A stretch of 39,613 nucleotides of DNA from Hassallia byssoidea VB512170 (lineage in GTDB: Bacteria; Cyanobacteriota; Cyanobacteriia; Cyanobacteriales; Nostocaceae). Positions 1 through 8,218 of this stretch are shown piece by piece. Within the stretch, counting starts at the first letter, position 1; the number at the start of each line of letters is the position of its first letter. The notes beneath the pieces were generated by a model. It was not told the DNA's origin, did no database searches, and saw only the letters and a list, made by a program, of their open reading frames with translations. Both the position numbers and the translations under genes were made by a program. Location: the NCBI RefSeq assembly GCF_000817785.2, contig NZ_JTCM02000027.1:35434-75046 (forward strand). Reading direction: 5' to 3'.

Positions 1-300
1 TGGGCAGACGATTGTCAGTGGGGGTGAAGACGGCACAGTGCGGTTGTGGAATTTCCAAGGTCTGCCCTTGGCTGAACCCTTCGGTGGTCATCAGGGTGGG
101 GTCTATTCTGTCGCCATTAGCCCGGATGGGCAGACGATTGTCAGTGGGGGTAGTGACGGCACAGTGCGGTTGTGGAATTTCCAAGGTCTGCCCTTGGCTG
201 AACCCTTCGGTGGTCATCAGGGTGGGGTCAGGTCTGTCGCCATTAGCGCGGATGGGCAGACGATTGTCAGTGGCGGTAGTGACGGCACAGTGCGGTTGTG
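1..300. repeat. 126-bp near-identical tandem repeats encoding WD40 blades
   Basis: Units begin at about 1, 127 and 253 (same TGGGCAGACGATTGTCAGTG start) and are almost identical in DNA, including third codon positions. This points to recent duplication or gene conversion between blades. The last unit breaks off near 300, where the tail of the protein begins. Confidence 0.9.
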
Positions 301-454
301 GCGGGGTGGTTGGCGTGGATGGTTGCAAGTCTGCTGTGACAGGTTGCGTTACCATCCCATCTTCACCAATCCGCCAACAGAGGAAGCAAAAGCCGCTTGC
401 GAAGTCTGCCGTAAATATGTTTGGAGTAAAGAAGAAGTTAAAAGCGGGGATTAA
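2..454 (+). CDS. WD40 repeat protein, C-terminal part (5' end outside window)
   Basis: The frame is open from the first base, so this is the 3' end of a longer gene. It encodes two complete and one partial WD40 blades of 42 residues, each with a GGHQGGV start, SVAIS.DGQTIVSGG core and GTVRLW end. A non-repeat tail of about 50 residues follows, with a WLQVCCDRLRYHP stretch and two further Cys. From memory this tail resembles the ends of cyanobacterial WD40 proteins that carry an NTPase, caspase or kinase module upstream, but that part is not in the window. WD40 blades form a beta-propeller used for protein binding. The internal Met codon at 38 is not the start. Function of the whole protein cannot be given. 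Confidence 0.88.
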   Translation, partial: GQTIVSGGEDGTVRLWNFQGLPLAEPFGGHQGGVYSVAISPDGQTIVSGGSDGTVRLWNFQGLPLAEPFGGHQGGVRSVAISADGQTIVSGGSDGTVRLWRGGWRGWLQVCCDRLRYHPIFTNPPTEEAKAACEVCRKYVWSKEEVKSGD

Positions 455-489
455 TGAGAAGAAAACAGGAGAAATAAACCTCTAATCTT

Positions 490-705
490 CAATGTTGAGG
501 CTCAGAACTCCACTTTTCACCTTCAGAACTCGGAACTTCATGCTCAGAACTCGAAACTTCGTGCTTGGAACTCGAAACTTCGTGCTTGGAACTCGAAACT
601 TCGTGCTTGGAACTCGAAACTTCGTGTTCAGAACTCGGAACTTCGTGTTCGGAACTCGAAACTTCGTGTTCTGAACTCGGAACTTTGTGTTCTGAACACG
701 AACAT
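490..705. repeat. 21-bp tandem repeat array (3 x 7 bp, STRR type)
   Basis: About ten degenerate copies of a 21-bp unit built from heptamers such as AACTCGA, AACTTCG and TGCTTGG. Stop-free frames on both strands here are a by-product of the repeat. It lies directly after the WD40 gene. There are no unique spacers, so it is not a CRISPR array. This matches the short tandemly repeated repetitive sequences known from heterocystous cyanobacteria. Confidence 0.88.
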
Positions 706-766
706 CCGAGATCCAAGGGACAATTATGGTGAGTGAAAGGCGATTATTAATAGTCAACCATAATTA
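706..766. repeat. Direct repeat, left copy, flanking the VapBC pair
   Basis: Starts CCGAGATCCAAGGG and ends near AGTCAACCATAATTAA. A second copy lies at 1547-1598. This copy has ten additional bases that complete an inverted repeat (AATTATGGT at 722-730 and ACCATAATT at 757-765), so it may be the fuller form of a small mobile or structured element. Confidence 0.8.
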
Positions 767-880
767 ACAGACACATGGATTACAACCACTTAGGATAAAT
801 ATCTGAAAATTATTGCAGATCCATAGTCAGCTATGATTGACATAATGCCAGCCGTTGATTTTTTGCATCATTAGAAAATT

Positions 881-1099
881 ATGCTAGATGAAACTACCAT
901 TGAGCAACGTTTGGTAAATCTTGAGCAGACAGTTGCCGAACTTAAACGTTTGCTTATCGCTGCTCCCACTCCTAGCAATTGGCTTGAGAAAGTGACGGGT
1001 TCAATTTCGGATGAGCAAGTTTTCCTCAAAGTTCTGGAGTATGGTGAGTCTTTGCGCCACGCTGATAGACCCACAGACGAAACCAGTGACCAAACGTGA
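881..1099 (+). CDS. Antitoxin of a VapBC-type module (putative)
   Basis: A 72-residue acidic protein with a predicted helical, coiled-coil-like N-terminus (IEQRLVNLEQTVAELKRLL) and a C-terminal part rich in acidic residues (DRPTDETSDQT). Its stop codon overlaps the GTG start of the downstream PIN toxin by four bases (GTGA at 1096-1099), the usual translational coupling of toxin-antitoxin pairs. The antitoxin role is inferred from size and position; no classical AbrB or RHH DNA-binding motif is visible. No clear Shine-Dalgarno sequence precedes the ATG. The pair sits between two direct repeats. Confidence 0.72.
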   Translation: MLDETTIEQRLVNLEQTVAELKRLLIAAPTPSNWLEKVTGSISDEQVFLKVLEYGESLRHADRPTDETSDQT

Positions 1100-1524
1100 A
1101 GTATCTCTTGGATACCGACCATATAAGTTTCTTACAACGGCGTTCGGCTTCGGAATACGCAAACTTAACGGCTCGAATTGCTCAACACTCACCCGGAGAT
1201 TTTGCATTTTCCATTATTAGTCTTCACGAACAAGTTCTTGGTGCTAATACCTTTATCAATCGTGCCCAAACATCGGCTGATACAATTCGAGGATACATGA
1301 TACTGCTGGAGATTCTTCAAGGTTTCTCAGTTGCTCCAGTTCTACCATTCGATACTAGTGCAGCAACAGTTTTCGATGGACTGAAAGCGCAGCGAGTTCG
1401 TATCGCTACAATGGATTTGCGAATTGCATCAATTGCTATTTCACAAAATTTGGTACTTTTGACCCGAAATAATCGTGATTTTAGTCAAGTACCAGGTTTG
1501 GTGACACAAAATTGGACAGTATAA
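1096..1524 (+). CDS. vapC: PIN-domain ribonuclease toxin, VapC family
   Basis: A 142-residue single PIN domain. The first acidic residue is in YLLDTDHISFL (Asp6-Asp8 region). A central Glu is in SIISLHEQVLG, and the later acidic cluster is in TMDLRIASIAISQNLVLLTRN, followed by the usual DFSQVPGL ending. VapC proteins are Mg2+-dependent endoribonucleases that cut tRNA or rRNA and stop translation when the antitoxin is lost. The GTG start at 1096 gives a full-length domain and a four-base overlap with the antitoxin gene. The catalytic acids appear intact, so it is probably active. The specific RNA target cannot be read from the sequence. Confidence 0.88.
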   Translation: MKYLLDTDHISFLQRRSASEYANLTARIAQHSPGDFAFSIISLHEQVLGANTFINRAQTSADTIRGYMILLEILQGFSVAPVLPFDTSAATVFDGLKAQRVRIATMDLRIASIAISQNLVLLTRNNRDFSQVPGLVTQNWTV

Positions 1525-1546
1525 ATAATTTGCAGAACTGCAACAA

Positions 1547-1598
1547 CCGAGATCCAAGGGTGAATGAAAGGCGATTATTAAGAGTCAACCACAATTAA
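1547..1598. repeat. Direct repeat, right copy, flanking the VapBC pair
   Basis: Matches 706-766 over its whole length except for a ten-base deletion and a few substitutions. Located 22 bases after the vapC stop codon, so the two copies bracket the toxin-antitoxin pair at both ends. Confidence 0.8.
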
Positions 1599-1651
1599 TA
1601 TCAAGTTCGGGTCAACCCCAACATTTAATATTGTCATAAACTACTTAAAAC

Positions 1652-1960
1652 TTACTCGTAATGCGTCCACATCCGAATTATCTTGATTACTTGTTCGGAT
1701 TCGATGACTTCATATACCAAACGATGCTGTATGTTTATCCTACGAGAATACGCACCTGATAAGTCACCAACCAGCTTTTCATAAGGTGGAGGATTTTGAA
1801 AGGGATTTTTTTTAAGAACTACAAGCAACTCCTCGGCTTTCTCCTTTAAGTTGCTAGAAGCTAATTTCTTCGCGTCTTTTTGCGCTTGTTTTGTGTAAAC
1901 CAACCTCCAACTTATTTCTTCAAAATTCGGAAGTGGCTCTTCATTACCGCCATCACTCAC
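1652..1960 (-). CDS. Txe/YoeB-family mRNA interferase toxin
   Basis: About 102 residues of the RelE/ParE superfamily, Txe/YoeB branch. The diagnostic parts are YTKQAQKDAKKL near the start, NPFQNPPPYEKL and GDLSGAYSRRINIQHRLVY in the middle, and a RMWTHYE end. In YoeB the C-terminal His and Tyr and the conserved Arg residues take part in cleavage of mRNA on the ribosome. The coding frame opens with TTG at 1963 or GTG at 1960. The GTG gives a four-base GTGA overlap with the antitoxin stop and is preferred. The N-terminus is about 15 residues longer than usual before the core W.LVYTKQAQ. It is downstream of its antitoxin in one operon, the standard order for yefM-yoeB. Confidence 0.9.
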   Translation of the reverse strand: MSDGGNEEPLPNFEEISWRLVYTKQAQKDAKKLASSNLKEKAEELLVVLKKNPFQNPPPYEKLVGDLSGAYSRRINIQHRLVYEVIESEQVIKIIRMWTHYE

Positions 1961-2217
1961 CAATCCAACTCCTCATCGCATTCTTGGATCGGGCTTGCCA
2001 GTCCTTCTTTTATAGATTCTCGCATTCCAGGTACAGATAGCAAGTAAAGAGTCTCCTGAATTGCAGACCAGTCTTTTTCCGCAAGCAAAATCGCATTACC
2101 ACGATCGCTCTGAATGGTCACACGTTTACCCTGCTCTACAACTTGGTCGATCAACTCTTGTAAATTATTTTGAGCGTCGTTGACTCTAAGCGAAGACATC
2201 ATGCTTTTTTGGCTCAC
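1957..2217 (-). CDS. YefM/Phd-family antitoxin
   Basis: 86 residues. The N-terminal half has the Phd/YefM fold signature: SLRVNDAQNNLQELIDQV, then VTIQSDRGNAILLAEKDW. The C-terminal part (LLSVPGMRESIKEG...EECDEELDW) would wrap the toxin. YefM proteins neutralise YoeB-type toxins and repress their own operon by binding a palindrome near the start. The reading begins with ATG at 2217, preceded by the weak TTATCGTGAGCC. Codons ATG at residues 6 and 7 are alternatives. Its stop overlaps the toxin start, so the two are coupled. Confidence 0.9.
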   Translation of the reverse strand: MSQKSMMSSLRVNDAQNNLQELIDQVVEQGKRVTIQSDRGNAILLAEKDWSAIQETLYLLSVPGMRESIKEGLASPIQECDEELDW

Positions 2218-2290
2218 GATAACTCTAATTTAGTCTATTTCTGGTGCTTAAAAGGCGATCGCTTCCGCAATTACTAGAGGACTGACTCAG

Positions 2291-2366
2291 CCAAAACCAA
2301 TGCCCCATGCCCAATGCCCCATGCCCCATGCCCGATGCCTCATGCCCTATGCCCCATGCCCAATGC
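2291..2366. repeat. Heptamer repeat array (CCCATGC/CCAATGC) overlapping the kinase 3' end
   Basis: About ten copies of degenerate 7-mers such as CCCATGC and CCAATGC. The array runs from the intergenic space into the histidine kinase gene. The last codons of that gene (GIGHGA) and its TAG stop at 2347-2349 lie inside the array. Confidence 0.88.
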
Positions 2367-5300
2367 CTGCTAATGTAGCGATCGCCTGAATTAATTCATC
2401 GATTTCAACAGGTTTAGCTAAATGTCGTTGAAAGCCGGCTGCGAGTGCTTGTTGTTGATTTAATTCTCCGGCATAAGCCGTCAGAGCGATCGCTTTGATG
2501 CCTCCAATTGATGCTGTACGCATACGTAGTTGACGCATGAGCATATATCCGTTCATTTCTGGCATTCCAATATCGCTGACGACGATATCAGGAATTGCTT
2601 GCTCAATTACTTGTAGCGCTTCAAACCCCGATGCCACGGTTGTAACAATCGCCTGTTCTTGCTCTAAAATAAAGCTGATAAACTCCCGCGAATCAGCATC
2701 ATCATCGACTACTAAAATCTTAACGCCGCTTAAATTAGCTGCTGATTTGGGTGATTCCTCTTTTTTTATCTCCTCAGCCGGTCGAAATAAAGGAATTTGT
2801 ACTGTAAAAGTAGCTCCCAGTCCTTCACCTGCGCTATCTGCCATTACTGTACCGCCGTGCATTTCCACGATTTGACGTGCGATCGCTAATCCCAATCCTA
2901 ACCCCCCAAATTGGCGCGTTGTTGCACCATCTTCTTGCCGGAAATGCTCAAATACATAGGGCAGAAAGTCGGGATTAATTCCTTTGCCGGTGTCTTTGAC
3001 TTGGATTTGCACGTTTGTTTTCACTTGTGCCAAGTTAATTGCAATCTGTCCGCCTGCTGGTGTAAATTTAACCGCATTCGATAAGAGATTCCAGACAACT
3101 TGCTGCAATCGTCCTGAATCGCCGTTGACTGTACCGACAGGAGCGATCGCACATTCAATTTGCAAAGATTTGGCTTCTGCGGCTAATCGCACTGTTTCCA
3201 AAGCGGCTGCAATCACCGTACTCAAATCGACAGGCATCACGGTTAAGCTCATTTTGCCGCGTAAAATGCGCGAAATGTCAAGCAAATCGTCAATCAGTTG
3301 TACTTGTAGTCTGGCGTTGCGTTCGATAATATTGATCGCTTCAATAGATTTCGCCGCATTCAGCTTACCCATTTGTAGCAGTTTCGACCAACCGAGTATC
3401 GGATTCAGCGGAGTGCGTAACTCGTGAGAAAGAACCGCCAAAAATTCATCTTTGACGCGGTTGGCGTTTTCGGCAGCTTCTCGTGCAGCTTGTTCGCGCA
3501 CTAGTAATTGTTCTCGCGCTTGTTCTGCAAGTTTGCGATCGGTAATATCATGAGCAGCTGCGTAAAAAATATTCTGTCCAGCTAAGGACACAACGTCCCA
3601 CGAAAACCATCGGTAAAAACCCTCTTTTGTACGGTAACGGTTTTCAAACCCAATCGTTTCATGTCCCTGTGCGATTTTTTGCGCTTCCAAGAGCGTTGCG
3701 GCTCGGTCATCTGGATGCACAAACTCAATATAAGGCTTTGCTTTCAGTTCAGTTTCGCTAAATCCTAGCGTTCGTTCCCAAGCTGGATTGAATTGCATAA
3801 AGTAGCCCTGGAAGTTGCCGATCGCTAACATATCTAGGGATAAGCTAAAAAAGCGATCGCGCTCCTCCCTCACTCGCTGCAATTCGGTAAGATCCAGTAT
3901 TAAGGCAACGACTTCTTGATTTTCGTTAAACGGTTCTTGAAGCAACGCAGCAGCAATTAAAATCGGAATCCGCCGACCGTTTTTATGGAGGTACACCTTT
4001 TCATAAGGCGCACAAATTCCCTGCGTGCTTAATTGCTCAACCGCTTTGGCATCCAACGCAGCAAATTCTTTAGGGGTAAGTTGATCCCATCGCGCTTGCC
4101 CAGACTGCATTTCTTCTAAGGTGTAGCCTACCAAATTTAAGAGATACTCATTGGCGTAGTGCAGTCCACCAAAACAATCGCCGAAGACGACGCCAAACAA
4201 GTTAGATTCTACCAGTCGCCGGAAGCGGCGCTGACTTTCTTCAAGAGCTGATTGTGAGCGTTTGCGATCGCTAATATCAGTACAAATAATCGCCAAACCA
4301 TCCGCTGTCGGATAAACTCGATTGTCAAACCAGCGATTTGAATTGGCGTCGCGATGCTCAAACTGCATCGGAGTTCGCTCGCGCATGACTTGATGTAGTC
4401 TTCCGTAAAGTTCACCTCCAACGAGATCGGGCAATAATTCCCAAATATTTTTGCCGATCGCATCTTCACGACGTATTCCCCAAATTTGGGCTTTGCGATC
4501 GTTGATATAGGTGAAACACCAATTGCGATCGAGAGTGACAAATCCATCTTCAAGGTTTGCTAAAACGCTTTCTAGATTTGCTTTAGCGGTTTCGGCTTCG
4601 GTATGTAACGTTTGTGTGGTTTGTCGCAGTTTAGCTAACTTTAAATTTGATTCGACTCTGGCAAGTAATTCGCGTGCGGAAAATGGTTTAATTAAATAAT
4701 CATCCGCTCCGGCTGTAAGTCCTTCAATGCGCGATTCTTCCCCGGCTCGCGCTGATAAGAGAATAATCGGGATTTCTTGAGTTTTCGGATCGCTTCGCAG
4801 CGATCGCAACAATTCAAAGCCATCCATTTTCGGCATCATCACATCGCTTAACACCAAATCCGGTGGATTTTCCCGAATAGCATTTAACGCTGCCATTCCA
4901 TCTGCGACTGCCTCAACTATATAATGCTCACTCAACAGCCGCTGAACATAATCGCGCATATCCGCATTATCGTCAGCCAACAAAATGCGCGATCGCGAGG
5001 AAACACTCGACAAAGTAGAATTTGCTTCTTTATCTTCCCCCTCTTTTGCAAATAGCCAGCGTTGCGCTTCTTCCACATAAGCAATTGGCGATTGGGCAAT
5101 GGGCATTGGGCATGGGGCATTGGTAATGGGTAATGGGTAATAATTCTTTTTCCAGTCCCCAGTCCCTAGTCCCCAGTCCCTAGTCCCTTTCTTAGGAATT
5201 GTTACTTTAAAGCAACTACCTTGCCCCAGTACACTCGTCACGCTAACTGTGCCACCGTGTAATTTCACCAATTCCTGTACCAGCGCCAAACCAATGCCTG

Positions 5301-6432
5301 AGCCTTCAAAGCTGCGTCCCTGTGCGTCTTTCACGCGATGAAATCGCTCAAATAAATGCGGCAATTCTTCTGGGGGAATGCCGATACCAGTATCTTCAAT
5401 TGTTAACTCTATATCAGTTTCAAGGTTTTGCAAGCGAACTGTAATTCTGCCTGCGAAAGTAAACTTAAAGGCGTTTGATAATAAATTAAAAATAATTTTT
5501 TCCCACATTTGGCGATCGATATAAATCGCTTCTGGTAATGCAGAACACTCGACTATCAACTGCATTCCAGCTTGTTCGATCAGCGAACGAAACACACTGG
5601 CAAGTTCAGTTGTCAGCGTAGCTAAATCTGTAGGTTCATAAGTTGCTTGAATGCGTCCAGCTTGAATGCGGGAAAAATCGAGCAAGGTGTTAACCAATTT
5701 CAGCAAGCGAAGTCCGTTGCGCTGTACTACTTCAATTCGTTCTCGTTGCACAGCGGGTAATGGAGAATCAATATCAAATAACGCATCCTCGATAGGACTT
5801 AACATTAGTGTTAAGGGCGTGCGAAACTCGTGAGAGACATTGCTGAAAAATTCAGTTTTCGCGCGATCTAATTCTGAAAGTGCTTCATTCGCGGTTTGTA
5901 GTTGTTCGTTGAGTTTTTGTAACTCTTGCGATCGCAGATAGATATCCATTTCCATCTGCTGAGAACGAGTCTGTAAGTCTTGATTAATTTGGCGCTGCTC
6001 ATTTCTCTGCTGCTGCACCAACACAAACTCTGTTACATCCTCGGTTCGATGGATAATGTGGGTAAGCTCGCCGTTTTCGCCGAAGAGAGGCGAATTTAAT
6101 GCACTCCAGTAGCGCTCCTCAAATCCGCCACCTTGCGATTCGGGTCGAGGAATGTCATATTTTTGCACAGCCATTGTATGGGGCTTTCGATGCTTCAATA
6201 CGTTTTCTATTGACGCACGCAAATTCTGCACCCCTGTCGCGTTCGGATCGTTGGGATTATCTGGAAAAACATCGAACAACTTACGTCCGATAATCTCTTC
6301 TCGTTTTCTCTTGGTTGCCTGCAAGTAAGCATCGCTTGCTGCCACAATCGCAAAATCGGGTGTTAAGACAAAATACAACCCTGGTATCGCTTCAAACAAC
6401 CTCTGAAAATTTAGCATCTCTGAATAAGTCAC
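2347..6432 (-). CDS. Hybrid sensor histidine kinase with two kinase cores and two receiver domains
   Basis: 1361 residues, no membrane segment, so a cytoplasmic sensor. Order: PAS (10-140), coiled coil (145-190), HisKA with His201 in SHEFRTPL, HATPase (305-412; N box NLLSNA, DTGIG, GSGIGLAL), repeat-derived linker (415-452), receiver (483-598; Asp530, Lys582), PAS (618-722), PAS (733-852), PAS (857-968), second HisKA with His1003 in SHELRTPL, HATPase (1107-1214) and a second receiver (1238-1353; Asp1287, Lys1340). Both cores keep the motifs for ATP binding and phosphotransfer, so a multistep relay is plausible. Signal and output are unknown; no regulator gene is adjacent. Start is GTG at 6432 or ATG at 6417; neither has a clear ribosome site. 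A tandem-repeat array forms its last residues. Confidence 0.93.
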   Translation of the reverse strand: MTYSEMLNFQRLFEAIPGLYFVLTPDFAIVAASDAYLQATKRKREEIIGRKLFDVFPDNPNDPNATGVQNLRASIENVLKHRKPHTMAVQKYDIPRPESQGGGFEERYWSALNSPLFGENGELTHIIHRTEDVTEFVLVQQQRNEQRQINQDLQTRSQQMEMDIYLRSQELQKLNEQLQTANEALSELDRAKTEFFSNVSHEFRTPLTLMLSPIEDALFDIDSPLPAVQRERIEVVQRNGLRLLKLVNTLLDFSRIQAGRIQATYEPTDLATLTTELASVFRSLIEQAGMQLIVECSALPEAIYIDRQMWEKIIFNLLSNAFKFTFAGRITVRLQNLETDIELTIEDTGIGIPPEELPHLFERFHRVKDAQGRSFEGSGIGLALVQELVKLHGGTVSVTSVLGQGSCFKVTIPKKGTRDWGLGTGDWKKNYYPLPITNAPCPMPIAQSPIAYVEEAQRWLFAKEGEDKEANSTLSSVSSRSRILLADDNADMRDYVQRLLSEHYIVEAVADGMAALNAIRENPPDLVLSDVMMPKMDGFELLRSLRSDPKTQEIPIILLSARAGEESRIEGLTAGADDYLIKPFSARELLARVESNLKLAKLRQTTQTLHTEAETAKANLESVLANLEDGFVTLDRNWCFTYINDRKAQIWGIRREDAIGKNIWELLPDLVGGELYGRLHQVMRERTPMQFEHRDANSNRWFDNRVYPTADGLAIICTDISDRKRSQSALEESQRRFRRLVESNLFGVVFGDCFGGLHYANEYLLNLVGYTLEEMQSGQARWDQLTPKEFAALDAKAVEQLSTQGICAPYEKVYLHKNGRRIPILIAAALLQEPFNENQEVVALILDLTELQRVREERDRFFSLSLDMLAIGNFQGYFMQFNPAWERTLGFSETELKAKPYIEFVHPDDRAATLLEAQKIAQGHETIGFENRYRTKEGFYRWFSWDVVSLAGQNIFYAAAHDITDRKLAEQAREQLLVREQAAREAAENANRVKDEFLAVLSHELRTPLNPILGWSKLLQMGKLNAAKSIEAINIIERNARLQVQLIDDLLDISRILRGKMSLTVMPVDLSTVIAAALETVRLAAEAKSLQIECAIAPVGTVNGDSGRLQQVVWNLLSNAVKFTPAGGQIAINLAQVKTNVQIQVKDTGKGINPDFLPYVFEHFRQEDGATTRQFGGLGLGLAIARQIVEMHGGTVMADSAGEGLGATFTVQIPLFRPAEEIKKEESPKSAANLSGVKILVVDDDADSREFISFILEQEQAIVTTVASGFEALQVIEQAIPDIVVSDIGMPEMNGYMLMRQLRMRTASIGGIKAIALTAYAGELNQQQALAAGFQRHLAKPVEIDELIQAIATLAGIGHGA
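5090..5190. repeat. Heptamer repeat array inserted in the kinase coding sequence
   Basis: Tandem 7-mers of two kinds (GGGCATT/GGGTAAT and CCCAGTC/CCCTAGT) lie in frame in the middle of the kinase gene. They encode residues about 415-452, a Pro/Gly/Trp-rich stretch (DWGLGTGDW, then PLPITNAPCPMPIAQSP) between the first ATPase domain and the first receiver. The same 7-mers occur in intergenic arrays elsewhere in the window. Confidence 0.88.
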
Positions 6433-6501
6433 GCTCTCGGCTTTGCTGAGGGAAAATATTGAGTAAGCAGGTTTTTGCTATGTTCCTGTAAAGTTATAGA
6501 T

Positions 6502-6533
6502 GTAGGGTGCGTTACTACGTTAACGCACCCTAC
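6502..6533. repeat. Palindromic repeat GTAGGGTGCGTTA, possible terminator
   Basis: Perfect 13-bp inverted repeat (6502-6514 and 6521-6533) with a six-base loop. It lies between two minus-strand genes, downstream of the transglutaminase-like gene. No T-run follows, so it is either a dispersed repeat or a weak attenuator. A second small repeat (GGACTTC twice near 6534-6550) is next to it. Confidence 0.75.
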
Positions 6534-6586
6534 GGACTTCTACGGACTTCGCGAAGAACGCGAAGGTAATAAATAGTTATAGGTTG

Positions 6587-8218
6587 CTAAAAAGGCGGTA
6601 ATTCTTCAAGAATCGTAAACTGAATATGATTAATCGCCAAATCACCGATCGCCACATCTTCTTTAGTTAAGCGTGTACCTTTACTGCTCAAACTTTCAAA
6701 GGTGATACCTTTGCCAATTTCGATATGATACCAACATAAACCCATAAAAAAGCGTGTGGGATAAGGACCGCGATCGCCAATATCATCAGGATTTGATTCC
6801 ATTGGCAACCAGCCAAAATTCGGGATGTAGAATTCTAACCAAACGTGATTAAAGTCAGGTTGTAGCGGGACATCTTTATGTTCGCCCAAGGGAGGGCATT
6901 TATAGCGCCCGACAGTGCGACAGGGAATATCATTTAAACGGCATAAAGCAAGCAATACGCCGACATATTCCCCACAAGAACCAACACCGCGTTCTAAAAC
7001 TATATCTGGCGTGTCAATGTATGGTTTGATGCCATATGATAATTCGTCGTAAACGTAATTGCGGATATTGTACATTTTCCGCAGCAAATTGGTTTCTGAA
7101 GCAACTGCATCACGGGCGGCGCGGCGGACTATGGTAGTATCCATTGCTAAGTCGTCATCATCTACTAAGTAACGACCTTGAAATGGTAATTCTTCCGGAA
7201 TATCTTCTACATCTTTGGGTGTGATGCGATACTTAATGCCCCGAACTTCTAAAAGTGCTTTCCAGCCAAATATATGTCGTTCACCTGGAGTGAGGGTATC
7301 AAGTTTAAATACTGCCACACGTTGTCCGTCTTTCTCTTCTTCTGTGAAAGGCAGACCAATCGGTTCAATGTGTTTTACCTTTTGACGGTCAGTTTCTGAG
7401 GGTAAAGCAATTCGCCATTCTACATCTTGTAAGTACACCTCTTCTAAAGGAGAAATTTCTTCAGCATAAGACATTTCTATCAGATAACCGTTAGAGAGGG
7501 CGCAACGCTTATCGGGGTCGTAATGATAATACAGCGGGTGAATAAAAGTGCGATCGCGATACGTCAATTCATAATTCGGGTCAGCATTTGGATTATCCCG
7601 AATATACGGCTCCTCTGAAGCATAAGCGACAAAAAGCGTTTCTTCGCCTGTTTCGCCATTTTTATGTAAAGCGATGCCTGTAGGACATGCAAACGGCGTT
7701 AGCACGCTAAATTGAACTTCTCCGGTAGCTCTGTCGATGCAGTAAACTGTTTGCTCTATCGTGTCGCTAACCCAAAGAGTTTCTTCACTTACTACCAAAT
7801 TTTCCACTCCCACACCAGGAGCATAAAATCTGGTAATCTCTTTGCGCGTATCTCGGTCAAAAATCAGAATACAGCCTAACTTTTGGCAGCTGACATAAAC
7901 GGTTGATTCCCAAACAGCAACGCCGTCAGCGGGATAGGGTAATGTAGCAAAATGCTCTAAACCTAAAGAATTCAGGTTACACAAATAAACACTGTTATCC
8001 CGCGTTACCCACAGGGTATCTGACCACACAGCAAGACCTGTCACATCCCTAAATTCCCTGACTTGGTGGGAATTAAGAATTTTGGTATTGTCGGAAATCG
8101 GATCGATTTGCAGTAGATGCCCTTTGGGGGTGTCAATCGCGATGAGTGTATCCTCGATAAAGGCTATGCCACATAAGGCAGCAGCACTAAGCGGTCGAAT
8201 TGTTCTTTGGCTAAACAT
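6587..8218 (-). CDS. Beta-propeller plus transglutaminase-like domain protein
   Basis: 543 residues without signal peptide. Residues about 1-200 are repeated beta-strand units of the NHL/SMP-30-like propeller type (GIAF.EDTLIAIDT, GLAVWSDTLWVT, GVAVWESTVYVS, LVVSEETLWVSD, GIALHKNG). A middle part of about 150 residues follows. Residues 370-500 are a transglutaminase-like domain: Cys415 in GVGSCGEYVG, His458 in DFNHVWLEFY and an acidic site in PMESNPDD, the expected Cys-His-Asp order of this papain-like fold. Such domains may act as proteases, peptide cross-linkers or amidases; the substrate here is unknown. The ATG at 8218 directly follows a C/T-rich repeat tract (minus strand) with no Shine-Dalgarno sequence. 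Confidence 0.82.
   Translation of the reverse strand: MFSQRTIRPLSAAALCGIAFIEDTLIAIDTPKGHLLQIDPISDNTKILNSHQVREFRDVTGLAVWSDTLWVTRDNSVYLCNLNSLGLEHFATLPYPADGVAVWESTVYVSCQKLGCILIFDRDTRKEITRFYAPGVGVENLVVSEETLWVSDTIEQTVYCIDRATGEVQFSVLTPFACPTGIALHKNGETGEETLFVAYASEEPYIRDNPNADPNYELTYRDRTFIHPLYYHYDPDKRCALSNGYLIEMSYAEEISPLEEVYLQDVEWRIALPSETDRQKVKHIEPIGLPFTEEEKDGQRVAVFKLDTLTPGERHIFGWKALLEVRGIKYRITPKDVEDIPEELPFQGRYLVDDDDLAMDTTIVRRAARDAVASETNLLRKMYNIRNYVYDELSYGIKPYIDTPDIVLERGVGSCGEYVGVLLALCRLNDIPCRTVGRYKCPPLGEHKDVPLQPDFNHVWLEFYIPNFGWLPMESNPDDIGDRGPYPTRFFMGLCWYHIEIGKGITFESLSSKGTRLTKEDVAIGDLAINHIQFTILEELPPF

Noticed and set aside
12-485. 157-residue frame overlapping the WD40 gene
   Set aside because: The alternative frame only mirrors the 126-bp repeats; the WD40 frame has clear blade motifs.
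490-705. CRISPR array
   Set aside because: Units are contiguous and degenerate, with no unique spacers and no cas genes.
482-757. Stop-free frames of 60-91 residues on both strands
   Set aside because: They are translations of the 21-bp tandem array, with periodic low-complexity sequence in every frame.
881-1220. Overlapping frames on both strands (for example 1001-1207 and 1011-1220)
   Set aside because: Shadows of the antitoxin and vapC genes without family features.
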